Assembly (NCBI RefSeq): GCF_003286075.1 | Contig: NZ_QLUV01000004.1 | Coordinates: 186,001 to 250,000 of the forward strand | Length of the DNA: 64,000 nucleotides | Reading direction: 5' to 3' | Source of the DNA: Paracoccus endophyticus | GTDB lineage: Bacteria > Pseudomonadota > Alphaproteobacteria > Rhodobacterales > Rhodobacteraceae | In this document: piece after piece, positions 20,078 to 31,916 of the stretch | How the letters are laid out: every line of letters begins with the position of its first letter | Numbering within the stretch: the stretch's first letter is position 1 | Position numbers and translations under genes: made by a program | Notes under the pieces: model-generated | The model's input: the letters and a program-made list of their open reading frames with translations, nothing else | What the model was told of the DNA's origin: nothing | Databases searched by the model: none

Positions 20078-20464
20078 ATGAAGACAGTTGCGCTGGCCGC
20101 CGCGTTCGCGCTGGCCGCCACGGCGGCCCTTGCCGCCGACCCGATCGAGGGCACCTGGCAGACGCAGGCCGACGAGGGCGCGTTTGCCTTTGTCGCCATC
20201 AAGCCGTGTGGCCCCGCGTTCTGCGGCACCATCGTCAAGACCTTCAAGGGCCGGGACGAATACAAGTCGCCGAACCTGGGCAAGCAGATCGTGACCGGCA
20301 TGACCCCGGACGGCAACGGCGGCTACAAGGGCAAGGTGCTGCGGCCCGCCGACAACAAGGTCTATAACGGCAAGGCCGCGGTCAGCGGCACGACCATGAA
20401 GCTGTCGGGCTGCGTCGCGGGCGGGCTGATCTGCAAGTCGCAGACATGGGCCAGGGTGAACTGA
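20078..20464 (+). CDS. DUF2147 family exported protein
   Basis: The 128-residue protein has a clear signal peptide (cleavage after ALAAD near 20-21) and a DUF2147-type beta-rich domain. The domain opens with the typical IEGTWQT segment, and cysteines lie in [17 protein letters not shown] and LICKSQ. It is presumably periplasmic, with two disulfides possible. A strong GGGAGG ribosome site precedes the ATG. The family has no established function. Confidence 0.85.
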   Translation: MKTVALAAAFALAATAALAADPIEGTWQTQADEGAFAFVAIKPCGPAFCGTIVKTFKGRDEYKSPNLGKQIVTGMTPDGNGGYKGKVLRPADNKVYNGKAAVSGTTMKLSGCVAGGLICKSQTWARVN

Positions 20465-20483
20465 CGCGCTGATCGCGCCGGGA

Positions 20484-20500
20484 CCGGGGCGCTGCCCCGG
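20484..20500. terminator. Hairpin between convergent DUF2147 gene and edd
   Basis: CCGGGGC (20484-20490) and GCCCCGG (20494-20500) form a perfect seven-base stem with a three-base loop. There is no T-tract. Confidence 0.45.
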
Positions 20501-20564
20501 AACGACGTGTGGTTCGGGACCGGCTGGCGCTGGCGCGGCGCCGAGACGCTGGGCGCACCCCGCC

Positions 20565-22367
20565 CTAGACGACGAGGCCGGCGCCCTGGTCCACGGGGGC
20601 GGCGTGGGCGCGAAAGGCCGCGAACAGTTCGCGCCCCATGCCCTCGGCGCTGGGGGCCGGGTCGTGGGGGATCGGCGCGCGGTCCGCAAAGTCGGGCTCC
20701 AGGCAGTCCAGCGTGCCCGCCACCGCGTCCAGCCGCACACGGTCGCCGTCGCGCAGGCGCGCCAGCGGGCCGCCCGTCGCGGCCTCGGGGCTGGCATGGA
20801 TGGCGGCGGGCACCTTGCCCGACGCGCCCGACATCCGGCCGTCCGTGACCAGCGCGACGCGCAGGCCGCGGTCCAGCAGCACGGCCAGCGTGGGCGTCAA
20901 CGAATGCAGCTCGGGCATGCCGTTCGCGCGGGGACCCTGGAAGCGCACCACGACGATGGTGTCCTGCGTGAACTGGCCGGCCTTGAACGCGGCCCTGACC
21001 TGATCCTGATCGTCAAAGATGCGGGCCGGCGCCTCGATCACGTGCAGGTCGGGCTTGACGGCCGAGACCTTGATGACGGCGCGGCCCAGGTTGCCCGACA
21101 GCATGTTCAGCCCCCCGGTCGCCGCAAAGGGATCGCGTGCCGGTCGCAGGATGCGGTCGTTCAGGCTGTCGCGCGGGCCCGGAACCCAGGCCAGCCCCGC
21201 ATCCGTCAGCCGCGGCTCGGCCGTATAAAGCGACAGCCCGTCGCCCGCGACCGTTCGCACGTCCTCGTGCAGCAGGCCCGCCTCCAGCAACTGGCCGATC
21301 AGGAAGCCGAGCCCGCCCGCGGCGTGGAAGTGGTTCACGTCCGCCAGACCGTTCGGATAGACCCGCGCCAGCAGCGGCACCGCCTGGCTGAGGTCGTGGA
21401 CATCCTGCAGGTCCAGGATCACGCCCGCTGCGCGCGCCATCGCGGGCAGGTGGATCACCAGGTTCGTCGATCCGCCGGTCGCCATCAGCCCGACCAGCCC
21501 GTTGACGAAGGCACGCTCGTCCAGGATCGCGCTGACCGGCCGCCAGTCGTTGCCCAGCCGCGTGATCTGCGCCGCGCGGGTGACGCCCGCGACGGTCAGC
21601 GCCTCGCGCAGCGGCGTGTCGGGATTGATGAAGCTGGCGCCCGGCAGGTGAAGGCCCATGAATTCCATCAGCATCTGGTTGCTGTTGGCGGTGCCGTAGA
21701 ACGTGCAGGTCCCCGGCGAATGATAGGACGCCATCTCGGCCGCCATCAGCGCCTCGCGCCCGATCTTTCCGGCGGCAAAGTCCTGGCGGACGCGGGCCTT
21801 TTCGTCGTTGGGCAGGCCCGAGGGCATCGGCCCGCCCGGCAGGAACACGGCCGGCACATGGCCGAAGGTGGCGGCCGCGATGACCAGCCCCGGCACGATC
21901 TTGTCGCAGATGCCCAGCCAGACGGCCGCGTCGAAGACATCGTGCGACAGGGCCACGCCCGCCGCCAGCGCAATGACGTCGCGGGAAAACAGCGACAGTT
22001 CCATCCCGGCGCGGCCTTGGGTGACGCCGTCGCACATGGCGGGGACGCCGCCCGCGACCTGGGCCGTGGCCCCGGCCGCATGGGCGGCGCGGCGGATCAG
22101 GTCGGGATAATGTTCATACGGGCGGTGGGCCGACAGCATGTCGTTGTAGGCGGTGACGATCCCGATGTTGGGCTTGTTCGTCCCTGCCAGATCGGCCTTG
22201 TCGTCCATCGCGGCATAGGCATGCGCCTGGTTGCCGCACGACAGATGCGCGCGGCGCGGCCCCTCGCGCGCCGCGCGGGCGATCTTGTCCAGATAGGCCG
22301 CGCGCGTTTGGGCCGACCGCGCGCGGATGCGGTCGGTGACGCGATCGATGACGGGATGCAGGGTCAT
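20565..22367 (-). CDS. edd: Phosphogluconate dehydratase (Entner-Doudoroff)
   Basis: Edd dehydrates 6-phosphogluconate to KDPG, the first committed step of the Entner-Doudoroff pathway, using an iron-sulfur cluster. The 600-residue protein is full length for the IlvD/Edd family. [13 protein letters not shown] and GICDKIVPG hold two cluster cysteines, with a third in SPGTCTFYG. The C-terminal block with [13 protein letters not shown] is also typical. The aldolase gene eda is not adjacent. The promoter carries a LacI-type operator, so expression probably responds to a sugar acid. Edd is preferred over IlvD from the sequence of these blocks. Confidence 0.95.
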   Translation of the reverse strand: MTLHPVIDRVTDRIRARSAQTRAAYLDKIARAAREGPRRAHLSCGNQAHAYAAMDDKADLAGTNKPNIGIVTAYNDMLSAHRPYEHYPDLIRRAAHAAGATAQVAGGVPAMCDGVTQGRAGMELSLFSRDVIALAAGVALSHDVFDAAVWLGICDKIVPGLVIAAATFGHVPAVFLPGGPMPSGLPNDEKARVRQDFAAGKIGREALMAAEMASYHSPGTCTFYGTANSNQMLMEFMGLHLPGASFINPDTPLREALTVAGVTRAAQITRLGNDWRPVSAILDERAFVNGLVGLMATGGSTNLVIHLPAMARAAGVILDLQDVHDLSQAVPLLARVYPNGLADVNHFHAAGGLGFLIGQLLEAGLLHEDVRTVAGDGLSLYTAEPRLTDAGLAWVPGPRDSLNDRILRPARDPFAATGGLNMLSGNLGRAVIKVSAVKPDLHVIEAPARIFDDQDQVRAAFKAGQFTQDTIVVVRFQGPRANGMPELHSLTPTLAVLLDRGLRVALVTDGRMSGASGKVPAAIHASPEAATGGPLARLRDGDRVRLDAVAGTLDCLEPDFADRAPIPHDPAPSAEGMGRELFAAFRAHAAPVDQGAGLVV

Positions 22368-22392
22368 GGCGGTCTTTCGCGGCTATTGCCCA

Positions 22393-22421
22393 CAAATAGG
22401 ACGTTAGCGTTAACGGCGCAA
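22393..22421 (-). promoter_or_regulatory. edd: Candidate edd promoter
   Basis: On the minus strand TTGCGC (22416-22421), a 17-base spacer and TATTTG (22393-22398) lie just upstream of edd. The spacer holds the LacI-type operator. Confidence 0.6.
22403..22414. promoter_or_regulatory. LacI-family-type operator in the edd promoter
   Basis: GTTAGCGTTAAC differs at one base from the palindrome GTTAGCGCTAAC, which is typical of alphaproteobacterial LacI-family sugar regulators. It lies wholly between the -35 and -10 of edd, the position expected for a repressor. The regulator gene is not in the window. Confidence 0.6.
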
Positions 22422-22449
22422 CCGCCCGGCCGTCGGGCGCGCAAGCGGC

Positions 22450-22478
22450 TTTCAACCGCGGGCGGGCGGGGCTATACC
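22450..22478 (+). promoter_or_regulatory. purA: Candidate purA promoter
   Basis: TTTCAA (22450-22455), a 17-base spacer and TATACC (22473-22478) lie ahead of purA, whose ATG at 22505 has an AGGGGA ribosome site. The -10 falls within a perfect inverted repeat at 22464-22484. Confidence 0.5.
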
Positions 22479-22484
22479 CCGCCC
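22464..22484. repeat. Perfect inverted repeat around the purA -10
   Basis: GGGCGGGG (22464-22471) and CCCCGCCC (22477-22484) flank CTATA. It may be an operator, or simply a GC-rich flank of the -10. Confidence 0.4.
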
Positions 22485-22504
22485 GATCGGACAGGGGACC
22501 AGGC

Positions 22505-23797
<1,293 letters not shown>

Positions 23798-23801
23798 CGC
23801 C

Positions 23802-24017
23802 ATGGACCTGAAAGCCCGCAAGCGCTGGTCGCTGGTGCTGCTGCTGGTCTGGCTGCCGATCTGGGTCGTGATCGCGGTCAGCCTGATGAACTGGCTGGAC
23901 GCCCGGTTCGGCCGGATGCCGATCTGGGCCGAGGTGCCGGTCTATTTCGGGCTGGCGATCGTCTGGGCGCTGCCGTTCCGGCGGGTGTTCCGCGGCGTCG
24001 GCCGCGGCGAGGAATGA
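23802..24017 (+). CDS. DUF2842 family small membrane protein
   Basis: The 71-residue protein has two transmembrane segments (about 10-29 and 44-60) and basic ends, fitting the DUF2842 family common in Rhodobacterales. It starts four bases after purA and overlaps the next gene by four bases as ATGA. The function is unknown. Confidence 0.8.
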   Translation: MDLKARKRWSLVLLLVWLPIWVVIAVSLMNWLDARFGRMPIWAEVPVYFGLAIVWALPFRRVFRGVGRGEE

Positions 24018-24676
24018 CGCCGGTCCTGCGGGCGACGCAGGGGGTCACGCTGATCGGCGGGGGCACGGTCGCGCCGGGCGACGCAACGCTGGCGCTGGCG
24101 CGCGCGCCGGTGGTGATGGCTGCCGACGGGGGCGCGGCCGCCGCGCTGGCGCTGGGGCTGATGCCCGCGGCGGTGGCGGGCGACATGGATTCGCTGCCCG
24201 AGGGGGCGCAGGCGGCAATCCCGCCCCGCCGGGTGCATCGCATCGCCGATCAGGTCACGACCGATTTCGAGAAATGCCTGGCGCGGCTGGACGCCCCCTT
24301 CGTGATCGCCATCGGCTTTGCCGGCAGCCGCACCGATCACCTGCTGGCCACGCTGAACGTGCTGGTGCGGCTGCGGGTGCCGCCCTGCCTGTTGCTGGCC
24401 GGGGGCGACGTGATCTTTGCGGTGCCCGACCGGCTGGCGCTGGACGTGCCGGCGGGCACGCGGCTGTCGCTGTTTCCGCTGGGGCGGGTGACGGGCACCA
24501 GCCGCGGCCTGCGCTGGCCGCTGGACGGGCTGGTGCTGGACCCTGCCGGACAGGTGGGCACATCGAACCAGGCGACGGGACCCGTCGCGCTGGCGCTGGA
24601 CGGTCCTTGCCTTGTGATCCTGCCCCGCGCGGGGCTGGATGCGGCGATGAAGGGGCTGGGCCTCAGCGCCCCCTGA
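24014..24676 (+). CDS. Thiamine pyrophosphokinase
   Basis: The 220-residue protein matches the thiamine diphosphokinase family, which makes thiamine diphosphate from thiamine and ATP. The key blocks are visible: AADGGAAAAL, AVAGDMDSL with the metal-binding aspartates, DQVTTDFEK and GFAGSRTDHLLA. The C-terminal domain (about 150-220) contains the SLFPLG and GTSNQ segments of the thiamine-binding part. Its start overlaps the DUF2842 stop. The 3' end overlaps the convergent permease gene by 14 bases. Its product is the cofactor of transketolase, encoded elsewhere in the window. Confidence 0.88.
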   Translation: MTPVLRATQGVTLIGGGTVAPGDATLALARAPVVMAADGGAAAALALGLMPAAVAGDMDSLPEGAQAAIPPRRVHRIADQVTTDFEKCLARLDAPFVIAIGFAGSRTDHLLATLNVLVRLRVPPCLLLAGGDVIFAVPDRLALDVPAGTRLSLFPLGRVTGTSRGLRWPLDGLVLDPAGQVGTSNQATGPVALALDGPCLVILPRAGLDAAMKGLGLSAP

Positions 24677-25679
24677 TCCGCGGGTCCATCGCGTCGCGCA
24701 GCCCGTCGCCGATATAGTTGACCGTCAGCACCGTCAGCGAGATCAGCGCCCCGGGCAGGATCACCCGTGACGGATACATCTGCATCTGCGGGATGGCGTC
24801 GTAGAGCAGCCGCCCCCAGGTCGGGAAATCGGGTGGGAACCCCAACCCCAGGAACGACAGCGCGGATTCCGTGATGATCGCGGTCGCGATTCCCAGCGTC
24901 GCCGCCACCATGATCGGCGACAGCACGTTGGGCAGGATGTGGCGCATCACCATGCGCGTGTTCGGCGTGCCGATGGACCGCGCGGCCAGGATGAACTCGC
25001 GTTCCTTCAGGCCCAGCACGTCGCCGCGCACGATCCGCGCCGCCTGCATCCAGCTGGTCGCGCCGATGGCCGTCACGATCAGCAGGAAGGTGCCCGTGCC
25101 GGTGCCCAGCGACTGCGACAGCGGCTCGCGGAACAGCGTCACCATCAGCAGCAGCAGGGGCAGCAGCGGCAGGGCCAGGAACAGCTCGGTCAGCCGGCTG
25201 AGTGGCGCGTCCAGCCGCCGGAAATACCCGGCCAGGATGCCGATCAGGCTGCCCAGCGTCACGGCGATGATCATCGCCGTCAGGCCCACGGCGATGGACA
25301 CCCGCCCCCCGGCCATCAACCGCGCCAGCATGTCGCGGCCCAGCTGGTCGGTGCCCAGCGGATGCGCCGCCGACAGCCCCTGGTTGCGGGCGCGGATGTT
25401 CACGAACGTGGCGTCCACCGTCCACAGATACGGGCCCACGGTCACGAACAGGATGATCAGGACGAACAGCACCAGCGCCACCATCGCGCCGCGATGATGG
25501 CTGAACTGGCGCCACACGTCCGCCCACTGGCTGCGCGTCGCGGGCGTCTCGTTCAGCGGCGCGGCGACGACGGGGCTGTCGGGGGGCAGCATCTCGGCCC
25601 CGGGCGCGGCGGCGTTCGACGCGGTCTCGCGGATCAGCTGCGCGCGGTTCCGGGCGGGGTCGGTCGCGGGGTCAGTCAT
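24663..25679 (-). CDS. Peptide-type ABC transporter permease (OppC/DppC-like)
   Basis: This 338-residue inner-membrane permease has a cytoplasmic N-terminus of about 60 residues with an OppC_N-type segment. A first membrane span follows near 65-85, a periplasmic loop, and then the BPD_transp_1 domain with five further spans. The EAA loop (REFILAARSIGTPNTRMVMRH) that docks to the ATPase is clear. The start is the MTDPATDP methionine, overlapping the stop of the partner permease gene by eight bases. It works with the second permease, the binding protein downstream of the same promoter region, and the divergently encoded double ATPase. The substrate is probably a peptide or N-acyl amino acid, by inference. 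Confidence 0.92.
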   Translation of the reverse strand: MTDPATDPARNRAQLIRETASNAAAPGAEMLPPDSPVVAAPLNETPATRSQWADVWRQFSHHRGAMVALVLFVLIILFVTVGPYLWTVDATFVNIRARNQGLSAAHPLGTDQLGRDMLARLMAGGRVSIAVGLTAMIIAVTLGSLIGILAGYFRRLDAPLSRLTELFLALPLLPLLLLMVTLFREPLSQSLGTGTGTFLLIVTAIGATSWMQAARIVRGDVLGLKEREFILAARSIGTPNTRMVMRHILPNVLSPIMVAATLGIATAIITESALSFLGLGFPPDFPTWGRLLYDAIPQMQMYPSRVILPGALISLTVLTVNYIGDGLRDAMDPRIRGR

Positions 25680-26679
25680 AGCGGATCCGGGGGTCAAGGA
25701 CGCCATAGAGCAGGTCGGCGATCAGGGTGAAGACCACGATCAGGATGGCAAAGATGAAGGTCAGCGTCAGCACCATCGGAATGTCGTTGGCGTGGATGGC
25801 CGAGATCAGCAGCTGCCCCAGCCCGTTCACCTGGAACACCTGTTCCGTGATGATGGCGCCGCCGAACACGGCCGGCAGGCCCAGCGCGATTACCGTGACG
25901 ACCGGGATCAGACTGTTGCGCAGCACGTGTTTCAGCACCACGGTCTTTTCGGTCAGCCCCTTGGCGCGGGCGGTGCGGACATAGTCCTGCCGCAGGTTGT
26001 CCAGCATCGACGCCCGCATGAAGCGCGAGATCTGCGCCGCGTTGTACAGCGCCAGCACCGTCACGGGCATCACCATCTGGCGCGCCTGTGCCTTGAAGCT
26101 GGCCCAGTCCGTCACCCGCAGCGTGGTGTCGTAGACCGAGGGGAACCAGCCCAGGTTCACGGCGAACACGATGATCAGCACGACCCCGGTGAAGAAGGTG
26201 GGCATCGAAAAGCCCACCATCGACACGAAGGTGCCCAGCTGGTCGAACCACGAATACTGCTTGTAGGCCGAGACGATCCCGATCGGGATCGCGATCAGTA
26301 CCCCGATCAGATAGCTGAACCCCACGACGATCAGCGTCTGCGGGATGCGCTGCGCGATCACGTCGAACACCGGGCTGCGCGACTGAAAGCTGATGATGCG
26401 CTGCTGCCCCGCCACGACCGAGGTGCCGAACGCCTGGTCGAACCAGTGCATCGGTTCCACCCAGAAGAACTGTTTCAGCCACAGCACATAGCGGATGTAC
26501 CAGGCCTGCCCCAGCCCCAGCGCCTCGCGCATCTTTTCCTTGACGTCCGGCGGCACGGTCATCGGCACGTCGCCCAGCGGATCGCCCGGCGACAGTTCCA
26601 GCAGCAGGAAGATCACCAGCGAGATGAACAGCAGGGTGGGGATGGCCAGCAGCAGCCGGCGCAAGGCATAGGTCAGCAT
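25672..26679 (-). CDS. Peptide-type ABC transporter permease (OppB/DppB-like)
   Basis: The 335-residue permease has an N-terminal membrane span (about 9-28), a long periplasmic loop, and the BPD_transp_1 domain with five more spans. The EAA motif is visible as YVRTARAKGLTEKTV. The periplasmic loop is longer than in classical OppB, as seen in some glutathione/peptide importers. It lies 64 bases after the binding-protein gene and overlaps the second permease by eight bases. Confidence 0.93.
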   Translation of the reverse strand: MLTYALRRLLLAIPTLLFISLVIFLLLELSPGDPLGDVPMTVPPDVKEKMREALGLGQAWYIRYVLWLKQFFWVEPMHWFDQAFGTSVVAGQQRIISFQSRSPVFDVIAQRIPQTLIVVGFSYLIGVLIAIPIGIVSAYKQYSWFDQLGTFVSMVGFSMPTFFTGVVLIIVFAVNLGWFPSVYDTTLRVTDWASFKAQARQMVMPVTVLALYNAAQISRFMRASMLDNLRQDYVRTARAKGLTEKTVVLKHVLRNSLIPVVTVIALGLPAVFGGAIITEQVFQVNGLGQLLISAIHANDIPMVLTLTFIFAILIVVFTLIADLLYGVLDPRIRYD

Positions 26680-26743
26680 CGGTGTGCGTCCCGGATGGGG
26701 GCCCGCCCCGGCGCTGGGCCGGAACGGGCGGGATCAGGTCAGG

Positions 26744-28444
26744 TCACTTCACCCGGAACCAGTCCGAGGCGTTCCACAGCTCGGTGTCCCAAGTGTTCAG
26801 CACCACGCCGCCCAGCGCGTTGGAATGGGCCGAAAAGCGGGCGCGCGAGATCAGCGGCACGACGGTGTTGGACTCGACCGTCAGCATGTTGTTCATCTTC
26901 TTGGCCAGTTCGCCGCGCTTGGCCATGTCGGCGGTCTTGCCCATCTCGACGACCAGCGCGTCATAGGCGGGGTCGCAGTAGCGGTTGACGTTTTCGCCCT
27001 GCCACTGCGTCTCGGGGCGGGGGGCCTTGTCGCAAGTGTACTGCGCCAGATAGGGCTCGGGGTCGGTGCCGTCGAAGTTGTTGGCGTACATCTCGACGTC
27101 GGCATAGAATTTTTGCAGCGTGTCGGGCGAGCCTGCATCGCCGCCGAAGAAGACCGATCCGTCGATCGTCTTCAGCTCGGTCTCGACGCCGATCTCGGAC
27201 CACCACTGCTTGATGATCGACTGGAACTCCTGCCGCACCGGATTGACCGAGCTTTGGAACAGCAGCCGCAGGGGACGGCCGTCCTTTTCGCGGATGCCGT
27301 TGCCGCCGACGGTCCAGCCCGCCTCGTCCAGCAGCGTCTTCGCGCCCTCGATGTCCTGGGTCAGGCAGCTGGTGTTGTTGGCGGCGAACTGTTCGGGCGC
27401 CGGCACCAGGTCGCAGGTGGCCTTGCCCGCGTCGCCATAGCCGATGTCGTTCAGCGCGACGCGGTCGATGGCCATCGACAGCGCGGCGCGGACCTTGGGG
27501 TCCGACAGGATCGGGTGCGGGTGCTTGGCCGTGGCGCGTTCGTCGGGCGGCAGGTCCGGCGACGGATCGGTCATGTTCATCTCGATCCGCTCGACCAGCG
27601 TGCCATAGGCCGACACGAAGACGCCCTTGCCGGCGGCCTTCATCTGCTCTTGCACCTCGGGCGAGACCTGGGTGTTCCAGGCATAGTCGAACTCGCCGGT
27701 TTCCATCACGGCGCGGGTGGCCGCCGTCGCGTCGCCGCCGCCCTTGACCATGGCGGTGGCGAAGGCGGGCTTGGCCGGGTCGCGGTATTCGGGATTGGCC
27801 TCGAGCATCACGACGTCGTTCGTCTTGAAGTCCGTGACGCGGAACGGCCCGGTGCCGATGGGACGGAAGTTCTGGTCCGTGCAGGTCGAGGCGGCCGGCC
27901 CCAGGCAGTTGGCGAACTGCGCCTTTTGCAGGATCGGCGAGGTCGCGCCCACAAAGGCCATGAACGGGTTGGGCTTGGGCTCGTTGAACGTGACCCTGAC
28001 GGTCAGCGGGTCCACGACCTCGACACTCTTGATGCCCTCATAGCGGGCAAGCTGGGCGCAGCCCCCCTCGGGGTGCATGCAGTAATCGGCGGTGAACTTG
28101 ACGTCCTCGGCGGTAAAGGGGGTGCCGTCGGACCATTTCAGGTCGGGGGTGATCTTCCAGGTGATCGTGGTCATGTCCTGGGAAATGCCGCCGTTCTCGA
28201 TCGACGGGATCTCGGACACCAGGCGGGGGATCACGTTGCCCTTCTCGTCGAACCCGGCCAGAGGCTCCAGCACCAGGCTGCCCACCTCGACGTCCTTGGT
28301 GCCCGACGACAGATATGCGTTCATCGTGGACACGGCCTGCGAATACAGGATGTTCACCTGCCCGTCGCTGCCGCGTTCGGCCTGTGCGGCGCTGGCCAGC
28401 GCGATCGTCGCGGCGGCGCCCATCATCAGGGTCTTGAGCTTCAT
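26744..28444 (-). CDS. Periplasmic substrate-binding protein, SBP family 5
   Basis: The 566-residue protein has a Sec signal peptide (cleavage after ASAAQA, near residue 22) and the family 5 solute-binding fold. Typical blocks are ITPDLKWSDGTPFTAEDVKFT, FRPIGTGPFRVTDF, and the VRAALSMAIDR segment of the second lobe. Several cysteine pairs (for example around 125-135 and 190-200) suggest disulfides. There is no lipobox, so it is probably free in the periplasm. The start is fixed by the signal peptide. It is the first gene of the minus-strand half of the transporter. The ligand cannot be read from sequence; a peptide-like compound is inferred from the family and the nearby amidohydrolase. Confidence 0.92.
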   Translation of the reverse strand: MKLKTLMMGAAATIALASAAQAERGSDGQVNILYSQAVSTMNAYLSSGTKDVEVGSLVLEPLAGFDEKGNVIPRLVSEIPSIENGGISQDMTTITWKITPDLKWSDGTPFTAEDVKFTADYCMHPEGGCAQLARYEGIKSVEVVDPLTVRVTFNEPKPNPFMAFVGATSPILQKAQFANCLGPAASTCTDQNFRPIGTGPFRVTDFKTNDVVMLEANPEYRDPAKPAFATAMVKGGGDATAATRAVMETGEFDYAWNTQVSPEVQEQMKAAGKGVFVSAYGTLVERIEMNMTDPSPDLPPDERATAKHPHPILSDPKVRAALSMAIDRVALNDIGYGDAGKATCDLVPAPEQFAANNTSCLTQDIEGAKTLLDEAGWTVGGNGIREKDGRPLRLLFQSSVNPVRQEFQSIIKQWWSEIGVETELKTIDGSVFFGGDAGSPDTLQKFYADVEMYANNFDGTDPEPYLAQYTCDKAPRPETQWQGENVNRYCDPAYDALVVEMGKTADMAKRGELAKKMNNMLTVESNTVVPLISRARFSAHSNALGGVVLNTWDTELWNASDWFRVK

Positions 28445-28759
28445 CGAAGTCTCCCGGTTGGAATGTGGCCCGCGGGGTCTGTGGCGGCTGGCACCGGCAT
28501 GGTCGGGCTGGCGCGGTCTGTCCTTATGGTGGATGGCCCCTGCGGATTGACCTTCAGTTTCGGTCCGGTCCCGCGCGGATTGCAAGCCCTAAGATGCCCG
28601 CCCGCGCCGGCGCAGGCCCTGTGCCGTGACGTTGCCCGCGCCGCACGTCGCCCCGGTGGGCGGCGCCGCTGCGGCAGGCTTGCAACGCGCCGCGATCGGT
28701 CTAGCCTGCGGGCCAGGTGCGCGCCGCGCGCGCGGGACCCGACCGCAGGAGAGCGCCAG
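28445..28759. other. Divergent control region of the ABC transporter
   Basis: These 315 bases separate the binding-protein gene from the ATPase gene. A candidate promoter for the ATPase side is listed separately. I see no convincing pair of hexamers for the minus strand, no open frame with family features and no clear operator. TTGCAA occurs at 28580-28585 and 28680-28685. Confidence 0.5.
28680..28707 (+). promoter_or_regulatory. Candidate promoter of the ABC ATPase gene
   Basis: TTGCAA (28680-28685), a 16-base spacer and TAGCCT (28702-28707) lie about 50 bases upstream of the ATG, which has an AGGAG ribosome site. Confidence 0.45.
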
Positions 28760-30616
<1,857 letters not shown>

Positions 30617-30686
30617 CGCCCGGTCCCGCCGCGCCACTGGACTTCGACCCGGGCCGGGGCCACGCTGCGCCCGAAGGAGATCCGCC

Positions 30687-31853
30687 ATGCCCGTCAAGAA
30701 CCGTTTCGCCGAACTGCTGCCCGAGATCACCGCCTGGCGGCACGAGTTCCACCAGAACCCCGAACTGCTTTACGACGTGCAGCGCACCGCCGGCCGGGTG
30801 GCCGACCTGCTGCGCGGCTTTGGTGTGGACGAGGTGGTCGAGGGCATCGGCCGCACCGGCGTCGTGGGCGTCATCCGGGGCCGGACCGACGCCAGCGGCC
30901 GCGTCATCGGCCTGCGCGCCGACATGGACGCCCTGCCGATCACCGAGATCACCGGCGCGGCCCATGCGTCGCGCACGCCGGGCGTGATGCACGCCTGCGG
31001 CCACGATGGGCACACCGCGATGCTGCTGGGGGCGGCGAAATACCTGGCCGAAACGCGCAATTTCGACGGCACCGCGGTCGTGATCTTCCAGCCCGCGGAA
31101 GAGGGCGGCGCCGGCGGGCAGGCCATGGTCGAGGACGGGCTGGTGGACCGCTGGGGCATCCAGGAGTTCTATGCCATGCACAACCTGCCCGGCCTGCCGG
31201 CCGGCAGCTTCGCCATCCGCGAGGGCGCGATGATGGCGGCCACGGACCAGTTCGACATCACCGTGACCGGCAAGGGCGGCCACGCGGCGCGGCCCCATGA
31301 CGGCGTCGATGCCGTGCTGGTCGCAGCCCAGATCACCGTCGCGCTGCAATCGCTGGTGTCGCGCAACCTCGATCCGCTGAAAAGCGGGGTCGTGTCGGTC
31401 TGCGTCGTGGAAACCGACAGCACCGCCTATAACATCCTGCCGCAGTCGGTGCGGCTGAAGGGGACGGCGCGCACGCTGGACCCGGACGTGCGGGTGCAAC
31501 TGGAACGGGGCATCGGCCGCATCGCCACCAACGTCGCCGCGGCCTTCGGCGCGCAGGCCGAGGTGGCGTTCCACCGCGGCTATCCGGTGACGATGAACGA
31601 CCCCGACGCGACGGTCCATGCCACCCGGGTCGCGCGCGCGATCGCGGGCGACGTGGACCTGACCGTTGCGCCGATGATGGCGGGCGAGGATTTCAGCTAT
31701 ATGCTGGAACAGCGGCCCGGCGCGTATATCTTTGTCGGCAACGGCGACACGGCGCAGTTGCACCACCCCGCCTATGACTTCAACGACGAGGTGATCCCGG
31801 CGGGGTCAAGCTGGTACGCCGGCATGGTCGAGGCGCGGATGCCCGCGGCCTGA
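30687..31853 (+). CDS. M20 family amidohydrolase (hippurate hydrolase-like)
   Basis: The 388-residue cytoplasmic enzyme belongs to the M20D amidohydrolases, which cleave N-acyl amino acids such as hippurate or N-acetyl amino acids. Metal-site segments are visible: RADMDALPI, MHACGHDGHTAM and FQPAEEGG with the catalytic glutamate. A dimerisation domain lies near 185-295 (GKGGHAARPHDGVD), and a closing histidine is in the HHPAYDFND block. A GAAGGAG ribosome site is present. It follows the importer ATPase, so it may process the imported compound after uptake; that is inference. Confidence 0.9.
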   Translation: MPVKNRFAELLPEITAWRHEFHQNPELLYDVQRTAGRVADLLRGFGVDEVVEGIGRTGVVGVIRGRTDASGRVIGLRADMDALPITEITGAAHASRTPGVMHACGHDGHTAMLLGAAKYLAETRNFDGTAVVIFQPAEEGGAGGQAMVEDGLVDRWGIQEFYAMHNLPGLPAGSFAIREGAMMAATDQFDITVTGKGGHAARPHDGVDAVLVAAQITVALQSLVSRNLDPLKSGVVSVCVVETDSTAYNILPQSVRLKGTARTLDPDVRVQLERGIGRIATNVAAAFGAQAEVAFHRGYPVTMNDPDATVHATRVARAIAGDVDLTVAPMMAGEDFSYMLEQRPGAYIFVGNGDTAQLHHPAYDFNDEVIPAGSSWYAGMVEARMPAA

Positions 31854-31878
31854 CCCGGCCGCGCGGGCGGGGCGCTCC

Positions 31879-31910
31879 GGGCCACCGGGGACGCAAGGCC
31901 CCGGCGGCCC
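31879..31910. terminator. Hairpin between convergent amidohydrolase and lpd
   Basis: GGGCC-A-CCGGGG (31879-31890) pairs with CCCCGG-C-GGCCC (31899-31910): eleven base pairs with one mismatch, around an eight-base loop. It could terminate from both sides. Confidence 0.5.
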
Positions 31911-31916
31911 TGCGTA

